DNA of 20,187 nt. Origin: a virus. Numbering within the stretch: position 1 is the stretch's first letter; every line of letters starts with the position of its first letter. The notes under the pieces were generated by a model. The model made no database searches and was not told the origin of the DNA. It saw only the letters and a program-made list of their open reading frames with translations. Shown here piece by piece: positions 1-7,415 of this stretch. A program made the position numbers and the translations under genes. The stretch lies in the IMG/VR virus record IMGVR_UViG_3300010148_000171, positions 1 to 20,187 of that record; one strand, given 5' to 3'.

Positions 1-584
1 CCAAATTGTTTAATCTTTTGAACTAGCTCGGATTTGTTTTGTGAGTAGTCCGGTAGCTTGTTCTGTAGTTCCTGCTCACTTTTGTAGAGATAAAATTCAG
101 CTTGTTCTAACTCTGGGTTAGAGTGTTGCTGTGGCGCTTGATTATTAACTTGCTCCTGTTGCTGTTTAACAGCCGCTTGAGGTTGATAATATTCACGCGT
201 CTTCTGTTGGTATACCGCTTCGTCATAATCACATGATTCTAACGTAGGTGGCGCACCTTTTTTCATCTCTGCTACAGTGCCTCGAAGCTCATCAAGTTCA
301 CTCTGTATTTTTTCATTGCGTGTCTTTTCTGCTTCAAGTTCCTCATTTTTACGCTTGCGCTTCTCTTTCTCTTTAACCCATCGTGCATGTAGCTCAACAT
401 CTGAATTAGATTGATTAGCGCTATTAGCCGTTTCTTCTTGGTTGGCTTCAGCTTCAACATAAAACTCTTGATTCTCGATATCGGTTTGTGGTGAACCGTT
501 TACCTCTGTATCCGCTACCACAGCTTCTACAGGTTGAGTAACTTCATTTTGTGTTTCTGCCATATTTTCCAAATTATCCGACAT
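1..584 (-). CDS. Scaffolding protein, partial (C-terminus outside window)
   Basis: An open frame of 194 codons starts at the ATG at 582-584 and runs off the left edge. The product is hydrophilic, acidic at the N-terminus and rich in Gln, Glu, Asn and Lys. A charged, probably coiled-coil segment lies around residues 65-100, followed by a Gln-rich stretch. This composition and its place directly after the portal gene match P22-type scaffolding proteins (gp8), which guide coat assembly and then leave the procapsid. A second in-frame ATG at 561-563 is possible. The gene has its own promoter (652-680) and sits behind a terminator, so it may be expressed apart from the portal. The assignment rests mostly on gene order and composition; a coat gene would be expected just beyond the left edge. 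Confidence 0.7.
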   Translation of the reverse strand, partial: MSDNLENMAETQNEVTQPVEAVVADTEVNGSPQTDIENQEFYVEAEANQEETANSANQSNSDVELHARWVKEKEKRKRKNEELEAEKTRNEKIQSELDELRGTVAEMKKGAPPTLESCDYDEAVYQQKTREYYQPQAAVKQQQEQVNNQAPQQHSNPELEQAEFYLYKSEQELQNKLPDYSQNKSELVQKIKQF

Positions 585-614
585 TATAAACCCTCGTCTA
601 TCGGTGAACGAAAA

Positions 615-633
615 TCATGTGAATGACACATGA
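615..633. promoter_or_regulatory. Inverted repeat in scaffold leader
   Basis: TCATGTG (615-621) and CACATGA (627-633) form a perfect 7-bp inverted repeat with a 5-bp spacer. It lies in the 5' leader of the scaffold transcript, about 20 bp downstream of the TATAAT box and about 30 bp before the start codon. It could be an operator or an mRNA hairpin. Confidence 0.4.
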
Positions 634-651
634 ACCATTGAATCTGAAATT

Positions 652-680
652 ATTATATACATGCTTTTTGGTGTATGCAA
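652..680 (-). promoter_or_regulatory. Sigma70-type promoter for scaffold
   Basis: On the minus strand TTGCAT (675-680) is followed by a 17-bp spacer and a perfect TATAAT (652-657). It lies between the terminator at 738-751 and the scaffold start at 584. Confidence 0.6.
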
Positions 681-732
681 ACTTTGACACAAGATTAATC
701 ATTATCGATCAGATGCTAAGCAGCAGATAAAA

Positions 733-752
733 GAAAACCCACCGAAGTGGGC
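733..752 (-). terminator. Terminator after portal
   Basis: Read on the minus strand, a CCCAC / GTGGG stem with a TTCG tetraloop (738-751) is followed by TTTT. It sits just after the portal stop codon at 800 and before the scaffold promoter. Confidence 0.75.
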
Positions 753-799
753 TTGTTTGGTTATTTTTTATATAGCTATTTATGCAAAATAAGATTTCA

Positions 800-2875
800 T
801 TATTGACGCATCATGCTACCCATCTGCGCTAATCCCTTTAGCTTTAAGTCGGCTTCTTTGAATTGAATATCTGCACCTGCTTTCTCTGCATCAACCATTA
901 CTTTCATGCGGTTAGTCTCAGCATTGAACATATCAACCTGCTTGTCTTGCATTTGTGCCTGAGCCTTAATCATTTCAGCCTGAGCCGCTACCGCCATCGG
1001 ATCGTTCTGTTGCTGCATCTGGGCTTGTTGCTGCATCTTCTGCATTGTCATTTGCATGAATTGCTGCTCTTTCTCATTCTCTGGCTCAACTGGGTAGCCA
1101 CTAGCCATTGCAAGTTCTAACTGCTTAAATCTTGCTATCTGCCTGATATTGTCACCACCTTCACCAGTAGTAAGAGACATTGCATGCATTGCTATCATCT
1201 GTCCGAATTCAGTATCAGAGCCAACGTATTGCAGCATTTCCATTGCACTTTGTCTTTCAGCATCGCGAGAATCTTTGTAAGCCTGGCCCTGCTCAACCTG
1301 GACCGAGAAACGACCTCTTGCATTATTGCCGTAAGGGCCATAATTGCCATTAGCATCTTGCGCCATTTCCATTGTCGTAACTTGGGTATATGTACCGTCA
1401 CTCTCTAAAACTCTTAATCTGCGCTGATTAGTGAAGTAAAGAGATTGTGCGGCAGGTATCCAAGCCTCACACTGAGCACGAATAGAATGCAATACATTCT
1501 TGACGATAGGCAAAAACGCATCATCTTGACGCTCGTTTACATTCTGAATTGCTTCACCGCTTGCATTGGATGGCAATGAAGCCTGTCCCATTCCGCCAGA
1601 TTGCTGCAAGTTCTGCTCGAGAAACTGCCCCGCCGCTGCAAGTCCGCTACCCATTTGTGGTGGTTGATGCATTCCAATTGGGCCGACGTGAGTTATATCT
1701 CCCTGCTTGTTTCTAATTGGGTCTGACATAACAAAAGGTGTGCCATCTATATCAGCTCTTGCCCTCTGGCTTGCATGTCTAGCAATTTGCTCCGGCGCGT
1801 ATTCCGGCTTACTTACCTGAGGCGCTGCCATTATTTCCATCATTGCACTAGCAAAGTAGTTATGGAACATCTCTTGGTCGGTCTGCTTTCTTACTTCACC
1901 GCAATAGAATTCTTGACCTTCTATAACAGCGTAGTATCCATAACGAGGGAACAAAGGCACGCGCTTGAATGGCATCTTTTGCGGCTTGGTTAGATACTTC
2001 TCACCATCTGCTAGTGCATATTCTGTGTACTTCACCTTGCGCTTAATGCTTGGTACATCTTCACCAATTACCTCAAGATACTGCTCTTTAAGTTCTTTCA
2101 GGTCTTCACGAGTATACTTCTCGCCAAACTCGTCTTTTATCCCGTCACCCGTAGTAATTTTTACTGGTAGTAAAGCACTAAAGTCATAAACCGTTAGATT
2201 CTTCTCCATCACCTCGTAGTAATGAGCAAGATATATATCGCGCTGCGTGTCGTTATTAACCTTTTCAGATCCCCAATATGAAGTTGGATTCATAAATGAA
2301 ACAACATCAACGCCATACTCATCTTCAATTAATCTTCGATTGGTACGAATTAAATGCCAACCTCTTTTTGCGTCACTCTTATCTTTTCTGATAGAGCCAG
2401 CATCAAAGAAAACCGATTGACAGGCATCAAATACTATTTCAGTGCAAAGATATTGCTTCTCAGGGTCGGGATTCTCTTCATCTTCATATTTGGATACCAA
2501 CTTAGTACAACCAAAACCACCAACCGCCGCTTCCATTGTTGCAATCTCGCTAGCCTCTACACCGTCGCTAGTTTGAAAGTCGTTGCGCCACCTCTTTTGT
2601 AATAGGTCCGCCGCCTCATCGGTTGCATCATCTGAGTTAGAAACGATAACAGCGTTTAACTCCATATCGTTAATACTGCCGATTGTCCTATTAATTGATC
2701 GCCATAGCTTATTGAACTCTGGCTTTGGTTTGTTTTTAAATTGCTTTCCATGCGACCCGCTCCACCATGCGCCTTTTTCGAAAAAGCGTTTTTTATCCTT
2801 ATGGCAAGCATCACGCATATCTGTATCACTTGATGCGTGTCTAAATTCTATGCACATGTTTTCATGGTCTAACAT
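800..2875 (-). CDS. P22-type portal protein
   Basis: This 691-aa protein matches the P22 gp1 portal family in length (P22 is about 725 aa) and pattern. The N-terminal region carries KLWRSINRTIGSIND and a helical block ending EIATMEAAVGGFG. A central block has EIVFDACQSVFFDAGSIRKD. The C-terminal third is a long Gln/Met-rich helix (about residues 600-690), typical of the portal barrel of P22-like phages. The portal forms the dodecameric ring at the capsid vertex through which DNA is packaged and ejected. The start ATG at 2873-2875 lies 7 bp after the TerL stop, with GGTGATT as a modest Shine-Dalgarno site. It is transcribed with the terminase genes and followed by a terminator. Confidence 0.9.
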   Translation of the reverse strand: MLDHENMCIEFRHASSDTDMRDACHKDKKRFFEKGAWWSGSHGKQFKNKPKPEFNKLWRSINRTIGSINDMELNAVIVSNSDDATDEAADLLQKRWRNDFQTSDGVEASEIATMEAAVGGFGCTKLVSKYEDEENPDPEKQYLCTEIVFDACQSVFFDAGSIRKDKSDAKRGWHLIRTNRRLIEDEYGVDVVSFMNPTSYWGSEKVNNDTQRDIYLAHYYEVMEKNLTVYDFSALLPVKITTGDGIKDEFGEKYTREDLKELKEQYLEVIGEDVPSIKRKVKYTEYALADGEKYLTKPQKMPFKRVPLFPRYGYYAVIEGQEFYCGEVRKQTDQEMFHNYFASAMMEIMAAPQVSKPEYAPEQIARHASQRARADIDGTPFVMSDPIRNKQGDITHVGPIGMHQPPQMGSGLAAAGQFLEQNLQQSGGMGQASLPSNASGEAIQNVNERQDDAFLPIVKNVLHSIRAQCEAWIPAAQSLYFTNQRRLRVLESDGTYTQVTTMEMAQDANGNYGPYGNNARGRFSVQVEQGQAYKDSRDAERQSAMEMLQYVGSDTEFGQMIAMHAMSLTTGEGGDNIRQIARFKQLELAMASGYPVEPENEKEQQFMQMTMQKMQQQAQMQQQNDPMAVAAQAEMIKAQAQMQDKQVDMFNAETNRMKVMVDAEKAGADIQFKEADLKLKGLAQMGSMMRQ

Positions 2876-2882
2876 TTTCTAA

Positions 2883-4544
2883 TCACCAATAGTTTACTTG
2901 TGGTTGACAAATAGAATCTAAATCATAGCTCTCTTGAACTAAGTCTACGTGTAATCTTTCACTCATCATAACAGTATCAGCCAAGTTTGGCGAACGTACC
3001 TTGAATTTACTTCTCATTTCGGCTTTGGTGTACATTTCAAATATAGTACTTGGCTTGATAGGAAGCCGACAAAGTTCAGACCTTAGACCTGTTAAGTTTT
3101 CACATTCAGAGCTAAATGATATCAGCATAGAAGGATCGCACATTACACCTTTCTCAACTGCTTGGTATGTCCTAAATACTCTATCTCTTAGCGATAAATA
3201 ACACTGAGCACGTAAATTTTTACATATCTCTTTGTTAGTCTTTTCACTTTGGATATTTTGAGCACCTGAAGGCTCATGAATCATGTCAGGATTATCAACT
3301 GCACTACCGCCATTAAATTGATGAGCAACCATACTTTTACCTTCGAGCGCCGCGTTAACATCACGCTTGAGAGTTACACCCATACCGCCTACGTCCCATT
3401 CGTATTGGTCAGCCCCTTCATTGATTGCAATACCTAGCGCCCAGTCGCTACCCTCGTTTACATCTATGTCACTACGCTGGACTACGTTAGTTATCACATT
3501 GCCTTTGCGAACACAAACAGCTTTAGGGTCGGGACCAAGGTCTGACGGGTCATGAGTAACTTTCACTACGCCGTAAGGCTTAAACCCTAGCTTTTCATGA
3601 GCATCAATACACGCATCAAACCACTCTGCCTTTATTAGTGCATTCTCGATCTCATCATTGAATCCACCCTCCCATATCCAGTCATAAGTGGTCCTTGGCA
3701 AGTTAGCCATATCAAACTGTCTTTCTTTCTCAAGACCGGACTCATCAAACCAGGGATTATCTGACCAGTTCATTTTGATAATGAGGTGCATATCATCTTC
3801 ATAGATACCATTAGCATCAAGCTCGCTTTTAAACGGCACTATAAAACGCTGACTAAATGGATCTTCACTCGAAGCAGGGTTAGCGCAAAATGTCATAGAC
3901 ACGGCTGATACGTCCACTTCGTCTGTATCAATCTCTTTTAGCTTGCCCGGCAAACCTTTCTTGGGCTTTTTACGTGCCGTTGGAGTTAATACCCTAAGTG
4001 ACTTTTCAGATAAGAATTGTGCCTCTTCTATCCACCAGTCGAGAAAACCAAAGGCAGATTTAACAGATTCAGGATTACGTGACAAACCCATAAAGCGAGC
4101 CATTGATTTGTTATGAGTGAACTTGATCGCCTTATCTGTTATATCGCAGTTATCTAGCTCTAATCGCTTAATCTCATCACTAATTAAAGCGTGAACAGAA
4201 TCAGCAATAGACGCCTGAAACTCACGAATACACATTAAGTTACGGCCCATATCATGCATCATGATTGAACCGTGACCACCTTTACCCAATGATTTACCCG
4301 AACCACGACCACCAATAAGAATGTTGAATCTCTTTGGTCTGGTGAATAACGGCTCTAAACACTCAGCGAAAAAAGCGGTAGGTTCCTTTATTGTAGGAAC
4401 CCATTCGCCATTACTTAAGTGGTAACACTTGGTTAAATCCTTTGTCTTTGGACTTACAAAGCCGATCACCGTCGACTCGTAATCACCAGAATTAAACGAA
4501 GCTTTATCTTCGAGACTCTTTATGCGGTTAAGTCTGTTACTCAT
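2883..4544 (-). CDS. Terminase large subunit
   Basis: 553 aa. A Walker A motif GGRGSGKS lies at residues 78-85 and a Walker B-like DWWIEEA at 169-175, marking the N-terminal packaging ATPase. The C-terminal half, beginning with Asp-rich segments such as VTHDPSDLGPDPKAV near residue 330, is the likely RNase H-fold nuclease that cuts concatemers. The enzyme pumps DNA into the procapsid through the portal. The ATG overlaps the TerS stop by 8 nt (ATGAGTAA), so translation is probably coupled. Gene order TerS-TerL-portal-scaffold is that of P22-like phages and suggests headful packaging, but the packaging type cannot be read from this sequence alone. Confidence 0.93.
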   Translation of the reverse strand: MSNRLNRIKSLEDKASFNSGDYESTVIGFVSPKTKDLTKCYHLSNGEWVPTIKEPTAFFAECLEPLFTRPKRFNILIGGRGSGKSLGKGGHGSIMMHDMGRNLMCIREFQASIADSVHALISDEIKRLELDNCDITDKAIKFTHNKSMARFMGLSRNPESVKSAFGFLDWWIEEAQFLSEKSLRVLTPTARKKPKKGLPGKLKEIDTDEVDVSAVSMTFCANPASSEDPFSQRFIVPFKSELDANGIYEDDMHLIIKMNWSDNPWFDESGLEKERQFDMANLPRTTYDWIWEGGFNDEIENALIKAEWFDACIDAHEKLGFKPYGVVKVTHDPSDLGPDPKAVCVRKGNVITNVVQRSDIDVNEGSDWALGIAINEGADQYEWDVGGMGVTLKRDVNAALEGKSMVAHQFNGGSAVDNPDMIHEPSGAQNIQSEKTNKEICKNLRAQCYLSLRDRVFRTYQAVEKGVMCDPSMLISFSSECENLTGLRSELCRLPIKPSTIFEMYTKAEMRSKFKVRSPNLADTVMMSERLHVDLVQESYDLDSICQPQVNYW

Positions 4545-4995
4545 CGTCTTGAGCCTCCAGAGCCTTAATTCTATCCTCTAAGTCTGTAACCTCTTTAATC
4601 TTGAGTACACCACCAATTGCATTAATCAGTGATATACCAACATCGGGCGGTAATTCACCGTTACTTATTGCATCAAGTACTTGGGAGGCTTGCTTATCGA
4701 GTGGCTTCTTCATATCTAAATTGAAGTTCACTCTCTCCATTGATGACCTTGGAGTTGGCGATATCTTATCGAGCAGACTCTTTAGCAAAGATGCAGAATC
4801 TTTATCCTCACCGCACAAAGCACGATCTAAAATGTGTCCGAAAAATGCTTTCTCGCAATCGTCATTAGTGCTATCTGCATTCATGTTTAGCCGTGATTTC
4901 TCTCTAATTACTTCTAGTAAAAGAGTTTTTTTAGACTTCCCTCGTCTTTTGCTTGGCTGGTTCTCCTTGCCGAATGTAGTTTTAGACCTAGCCAT
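4537..4995 (-). CDS. Terminase small subunit
   Basis: 152 aa. The N-terminus is basic (GKENQPSKRRGKSKKT), resembling the DUF5681-like head seen on some phage small terminases. The C-terminal half has FNLDMKKPLDKQASQVLDA, then NAIGGVLKIKEVTDLEDRIKALE, a likely oligomerisation helix and coiled coil. Small terminases recognise the packaging site and stimulate the large subunit. The call rests mainly on the position immediately before TerL with an 8-nt overlap. The start ATG at 4993-4995 has only a weak ribosome site. Confidence 0.8.
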   Translation of the reverse strand: MARSKTTFGKENQPSKRRGKSKKTLLLEVIREKSRLNMNADSTNDDCEKAFFGHILDRALCGEDKDSASLLKSLLDKISPTPRSSMERVNFNLDMKKPLDKQASQVLDAISNGELPPDVGISLINAIGGVLKIKEVTDLEDRIKALEAQDDE

Positions 4996-5029
4996 AGTCG
5001 TAATATACCCGTAAATTTAACACACATTG

Positions 5030-5057
5030 ATTATACATCATTGCGCGATAATTCAAA
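5030..5057 (-). promoter_or_regulatory. Possible promoter for the head operon
   Basis: On the minus strand a perfect TATAAT (5030-5035) follows TTTGAA (5052-5057) with a 16-bp spacer. It lies between the terminator at 5084-5097 and TerS. The -35 is weak, so an activator may be needed. Confidence 0.45.
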
Positions 5058-5079
5058 GAATCAGGATTACAGGTAATAA

Positions 5080-5098
5080 AAAACCCTCCGAAGAGGGC
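5080..5098 (-). terminator. Terminator before the head operon
   Basis: Read on the minus strand, a CCCTC / GAGGG stem with a TTCG loop (5084-5097) is followed by six T. It ends the transcript of the small genes at 5106-6083. Confidence 0.75.
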
Positions 5099-5105
5099 TA
5101 TTTGT

Positions 5106-5351
5106 TTATACTTCTATACCTTTTAAAATACTTTTTAATTTTGAAGGGCATGTTGATGAATAATCATAGCTCCCTATCAAAACCAAGAAGCCATAAAAAA
5201 ACTGGTAGATTTCACCATACGAGGCCATTATAACCGGATTACCTTTAACTACTCGGTATGTTACCCCTCTAAGTGTATAAACACCATCTTTTTTGTTTTT
5301 GCTCTTTTCTATAATCAGGTCAATATTTTCAGATGTAGTTCCGTATTCCAT
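5106..5351 (-). CDS. Hypothetical protein, 81 aa
   Basis: The frame can be opened from a TTG at 5375, but the ATG at 5349-5351 has the better site (AAAAGGGTG upstream) and avoids overlapping the preceding small gene. The product begins MEYGTTSENIDLIIEKSK. The middle (KKDGVYTLRGVTYRVVKGNP) looks like a small beta-rich domain, followed by a hydrophobic aromatic stretch (EIYQFFYGFLVLIGSY). I do not recognise a family. It is the last gene before the terminator at 5084-5097. Confidence 0.65.
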   Translation of the reverse strand: MEYGTTSENIDLIIEKSKNKKDGVYTLRGVTYRVVKGNPVIMASYGEIYQFFYGFLVLIGSYDYSSTCPSKLKSILKGIEV

Positions 5352-5367
5352 ATCATTCACCCTTTTA

Positions 5368-5481
5368 TTAGACAATTGAAATATGACTAAAAAGCCAAAT
5401 TAAAACCTCAATCACAACCCATCCAGCACCAGCGCAAATAAAGGCAAAAATGGCAATTATAGGAGCCCAGCATATATTCAT
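5368..5481 (-). CDS. Small single-helix membrane protein, 37 aa
   Basis: The ATG at 5479-5481 follows GGGGTG at good spacing and starts 3 nt after the stop of the 5485-5847 gene. After MNIC the product is almost wholly hydrophobic (WAPIIAIFAFICAGAGW..., then VVIEVLIWLF), which is one or two short membrane segments. Function unknown; small membrane peptides in phages include holin partners and superinfection-exclusion factors, but nothing here decides that. Confidence 0.6.
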   Translation of the reverse strand: MNICWAPIIAIFAFICAGAGWVVIEVLIWLFSHISIV

Positions 5482-5484
5482 AAT

Positions 5485-5847
5485 TCACCCCGCTCTCACT
5501 GCTATTCTCTTTAATGCCTCGGTTACATTAAAGCCATAACTAACCACTGACCCTTTTTTATCAACAAATCTAGGAGTGCAAATATCACGCGCAGCTAAAT
5601 CAAACTGACCTTTGTAACCCTGCTTCTTTTTGTCGTCAAGCTCGTTGCCGTGCTCGTCGCAGAATACCCACGATTCTTCTCCTCCCAAAAAATTACAACC
5701 TCCACTAGTTGAGACATAAAAACTACCTCCGCAATCACCAGCAATCTCAACATACAACCCTAAATCACACTTAACAACATATGGTTTATTTCTTACAAAC
5801 TCGCAATCAATGCAATTATCACCACTAAATTTCACATACCTTTTCAT
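5485..5847 (-). CDS. Hypothetical Cys/Gly-rich protein, 120 aa
   Basis: The ATG at 5845-5847 follows AGGAG at ideal spacing. The product has several cysteines (NCIDCEF, KCDLG, GDCGGSF, GGCNF, VFCDEHG) that could bind metal, and a basic C-terminus ending EALKRIAVRAG. The N-terminal half looks beta-rich. No family recognised. It lies between two tiny membrane-protein genes in the same leftward transcript. Confidence 0.7.
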   Translation of the reverse strand: MKRYVKFSGDNCIDCEFVRNKPYVVKCDLGLYVEIAGDCGGSFYVSTSGGCNFLGGEESWVFCDEHGNELDDKKKQGYKGQFDLAARDICTPRFVDKKGSVVSYGFNVTEALKRIAVRAG

Positions 5848-5856
5848 ATCGCACTC

Positions 5857-5946
5857 CTAACGAATACAAATTTCAATCAACGCCCAAAGCACTGAAACAA
5901 CAAGGCCCATTACTAGGACAATTGCAACATCAATCATGTAGTTCAT
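5857..5946 (-). CDS. Very small membrane protein, 29 aa
   Basis: The ATG at 5944-5946 overlaps the stop of the upstream gene by 4 nt (ATGA) and follows a strong GGAGATAAAAA site. After MNYMID the peptide is a single hydrophobic helix (VAIVLVMGLVVSVLWALIEI) with a short Cys-Ile-Arg end. Strong ribosome site and coupling support a real gene. Confidence 0.6.
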   Translation of the reverse strand: MNYMIDVAIVLVMGLVVSVLWALIEICIR

Positions 5947-6083
5947 TTTTTATCTCCAAACCTTTCTTCAATTTCGTCCAATTTTTTTTCGTACTCACCC
6001 AATGTAAGATCGCCTTTGTCCAACAATTGTGCCAGCTTCTCTTCTTCTTCGAGTTGTATAACTTGCTTTTCAGTTAGTCTCAT
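5943..6083 (-). CDS. Small SHOCT-like protein, 46 aa
   Basis: The frame is open further upstream from a TTG at 6167, but that stretch holds a terminator hairpin. The ATG at 6081-6083 follows GGAGATTTAGGA, the ribosome-site form used throughout this genome. The product is highly charged and helical, beginning MRLTEKQVIQLEEEEK. Its LAQLLDKGDLTLGEYEKKLDEI resembles the SHOCT oligomerisation motif, written here from memory of that family. The role is unknown. It is coupled to the 29-aa membrane peptide by an ATGA overlap. Confidence 0.6.
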   Translation of the reverse strand: MRLTEKQVIQLEEEEKLAQLLDKGDLTLGEYEKKLDEIEERFGDKK

Positions 6084-6110
6084 TCCTAAATCTCCACTTA
6101 CTTTCATTAA

Positions 6111-6142
6111 AAAACCTGTAATCATTATTAGTGAATACAGGT
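6111..6142 (-). terminator. Terminator after basic-protein genes
   Basis: Read on the minus strand, ACCTGTA (6136-6142) and TACAGGT (6114-6120) form a 7-bp stem with a 15-nt loop, followed by a run of T. It lies 26 nt after the stop of the 6169-6525 gene. The long loop makes it weaker than the TTCG hairpins. Confidence 0.55.
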
Positions 6143-6168
6143 CTTTTGAATAGTATTGTTTTTGCAAT

Positions 6169-6525
6169 CTAAGATTTCGATTTTGTAGACTTAGCCCTTT
6201 TGCCTTGTGACTTGCGCTTTTGATTCACTTTAACCTGGGAAGGTTTCATTTCTGACTTGGTTTTAGGCGTCTTACTAGACACTTTCTTTGTCGGCCTGCA
6301 ATACCCCTTTCCCTTTTTGGAGTTACCGCAACTTTCGCCAGTCTTGGTATTCTTCCACTCTTCCTTATCCCAACGCTTAAGATCGCTTCCCTTTTTGCCC
6401 TTTCGTGGCTTTCCTTTTGCCTTGCGACACTTTGCGACTTGTTGGCTTGCTCTTGCGCTGGGCCACACTTTCACCCTTGCTTTTACCTTTTTTGCGCATT
6501 CGTCTAACTTCTTTTTTGCAGTCAT
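6169..6525 (-). CDS. Lysine-rich DUF5872-like protein, 118 aa
   Basis: The ATG at 6523-6525 follows AAAGGAG. The protein is extremely basic: 42 of 118 residues are Lys or Arg against 8 acidic ones. The N-terminal KVWPSARASQQVAKCRKAK and the central KRWDKEEWKNTKTGESCG with YCRPTKKVSSKTP fit the DUF5872-type pattern known from phages and large eukaryotic viruses. Four Cys (10, 33, 66, 76) could bind metal. The C-terminal tail is a disordered Lys/Ser/Thr run. Its function is not established; nucleic-acid binding or DNA condensation is an inference from composition. It is the last of three consecutive basic genes. Confidence 0.75.
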   Translation of the reverse strand: MTAKKKLDECAKKVKARVKVWPSARASQQVAKCRKAKGKPRKGKKGSDLKRWDKEEWKNTKTGESCGNSKKGKGYCRPTKKVSSKTPKTKSEMKPSQVKVNQKRKSQGKRAKSTKSKS

Positions 6526-6551
6526 TACAACAATCTCCTTTCATGGCTAGC

Positions 6552-6821
6552 TCACTTCATTGACTTTTTGCCGCGACACTTCCAGCGCTTTCTTGAAAGT
6601 TCGTTAGCACATGGTGGATTCTTACACTTCTTAATACCTGCTGACCTAGCGCAATATGAGTCACCCTTCTTAGTGCCCGGCTGAACTCGTGCCTTCCCGT
6701 CTTTCGCTTTACCTGCTTGACCGTATGAGCGTTTAACCTTTTTGCCCGTCTTTGGGTCTTTTACCATCTTAGCTTTAGCCTTGCCTTTTGCAGGTTTACC
6801 CACTTTTTTCTTTGTTGCCAT
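6552..6821 (-). CDS. Lysine-rich four-Cys protein, DUF6321-like, 89 aa
   Basis: The ATG at 6819-6821 follows AAAAGGAA. About 36% of residues are Lys or Arg. The N-terminal 30 residues are a histone-tail-like Lys/Ala/Gly stretch. The C-terminal half has ordered features: VQPGTKKGDSYCARSAGIKK, then CKNPPCANELSRKRWKCRGK. Cysteines lie at 57, 66, 71 and 82. The YCARS...PPCAN.LSR..WKC signature recurs in small phage and giant-virus proteins (DUF6321, recalled from memory). A zinc-stabilised, DNA-binding or virion-packaged basic protein is plausible but not shown. It is cotranscribed with the 118-aa basic protein downstream. Confidence 0.75.
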   Translation of the reverse strand: MATKKKVGKPAKGKAKAKMVKDPKTGKKVKRSYGQAGKAKDGKARVQPGTKKGDSYCARSAGIKKCKNPPCANELSRKRWKCRGKKSMK

Positions 6822-6861
6822 GATAAGTTCCTTTTAGTTGGTTTAATCTAAGCATAATAAA

Positions 6862-6882
6862 AAACCCCGTCTATTGACAGGG
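6862..6882 (-). terminator. Terminator between basic-protein genes
   Basis: Read on the minus strand, CCCTGTC (6876-6882) pairs with GACGGGG (6865-6871) with one G-U pair and a 4-nt loop, followed by six T. It separates the 30-aa basic peptide gene from the 89-aa one. Confidence 0.7.
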
Positions 6883-6899
6883 CTTGATATTAATGTTGC

Positions 6900-6992
6900 T
6901 TATTTTTTCTTAGTTGTTACCTTCTTTTTAGGTTTAGTGTAAGAAGGAGATTTACGAGCTGTTTTAGGGTTTCTACGTTTTTGTAAAGGCAT
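6900..6992 (-). CDS. Small basic peptide, 30 aa
   Basis: The ATG (6990-6992) overlaps the stop of the upstream membrane-protein gene (TAATG), so translation is coupled. The product starts MPLQKRRNPKTARKSPS and ends in Lys/Thr repeats; 13 of 30 residues are basic and none is acidic. It resembles the tails of the next two gene products. Nucleic-acid binding is inferred from charge only. Confidence 0.6.
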   Translation of the reverse strand: MPLQKRRNPKTARKSPSYTKPKKKVTTKKK

Positions 6993-7303
6993 TATTCTAG
7001 TCCTGTTCGTTTGAGTAAAATTGTGATTTCTTCGTCTGTTTTACCTTCACGAATCCATTCGACTGTTGCCCTAAGCCTTCTTTCTTCAAGTTGCTTAGCC
7101 TTGCTATCCTTGCGATTTATTAGGTTAAATATCAGACTCATGATGAGTGATAAAACTGTACAAAATATCCCGATAATAATGGCATTGTCATTAATCCAAC
7201 CAGTAACGGTAAAAGTTTCAACGGCCTTAGCGCCCGCTGTTACTATACCTCCCCCCGCTGCTGTTGCCGTCGACACGTTTGCCGCTTGACCTGTTGCTGA
7301 CAT
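6992..7303 (-). CDS. Single-TM holin-like membrane protein, 103 aa
   Basis: The ATG is at 7301-7303. An Ala/Gly/Thr-rich N-terminus (about 1-33) is followed by one strong membrane helix (NAIIIGIFCTVLSLIMSLIF, about residues 40-62). A charged cytoplasmic-type tail follows (NRKDSKAKQLEERRLR, then a helix ending LLKRTGLE). The layout, with a short outside segment, one helix and a basic tail, is like class III and HP1-type phage holins. A recognisable three-helix holin sits next to the endolysin at 18 kb, so this may be a second holin, an antiholin, or unrelated. The upstream frame 7227-7415 overlaps it by 77 nt. Confidence 0.65.
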   Translation of the reverse strand: MSATGQAANVSTATAAGGGIVTAGAKAVETFTVTGWINDNAIIIGIFCTVLSLIMSLIFNLINRKDSKAKQLEERRLRATVEWIREGKTDEEITILLKRTGLE

Positions 7304-7415
7304 ATATACCTACTATTCCGAAAACTATTTGAGCTGATACTGATATTATACTACATCCAGATAAAATCAATACCCAGTTATCACCCGTTGTAAGCCATTC
7401 TATCGCATTCATCAT
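7227..7415 (-). CDS. Small membrane protein, about 62 aa
   Basis: Two adjacent ATGs (7413-7415 and 7410-7412) follow a GGGGGG run; the second has better spacing. The start overlaps the end of the 7381-7899 gene by 35 nt. The product is MMNAIEWLTTGDNW, then one long hydrophobic helix (LILSGCSIISVSAQIVFGIV), then a Ser/Gly/Asn/Arg tail. The tail is encoded in a different frame over the first 77 nt of the 6992-7303 gene. Without this gene about 80 nt would be uncoded. No family recognised. Confidence 0.5.
   Translation of the reverse strand: MMNAIEWLTTGDNWVLILSGCSIISVSAQIVFGIVGIYVSNRSSGKRVDGNSSGGRYSNSGR

Noticed and set aside
272-460. Minus-strand 62-codon ORF
   Set aside because: Lies in another frame within the scaffold gene and is a Lys-rich shadow of it.
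863-5014. Many plus-strand ORFs of 60-137 codons opposite portal, TerL and TerS
   Set aside because: They mirror well-supported minus-strand genes, lack ribosome sites and have implausible composition.
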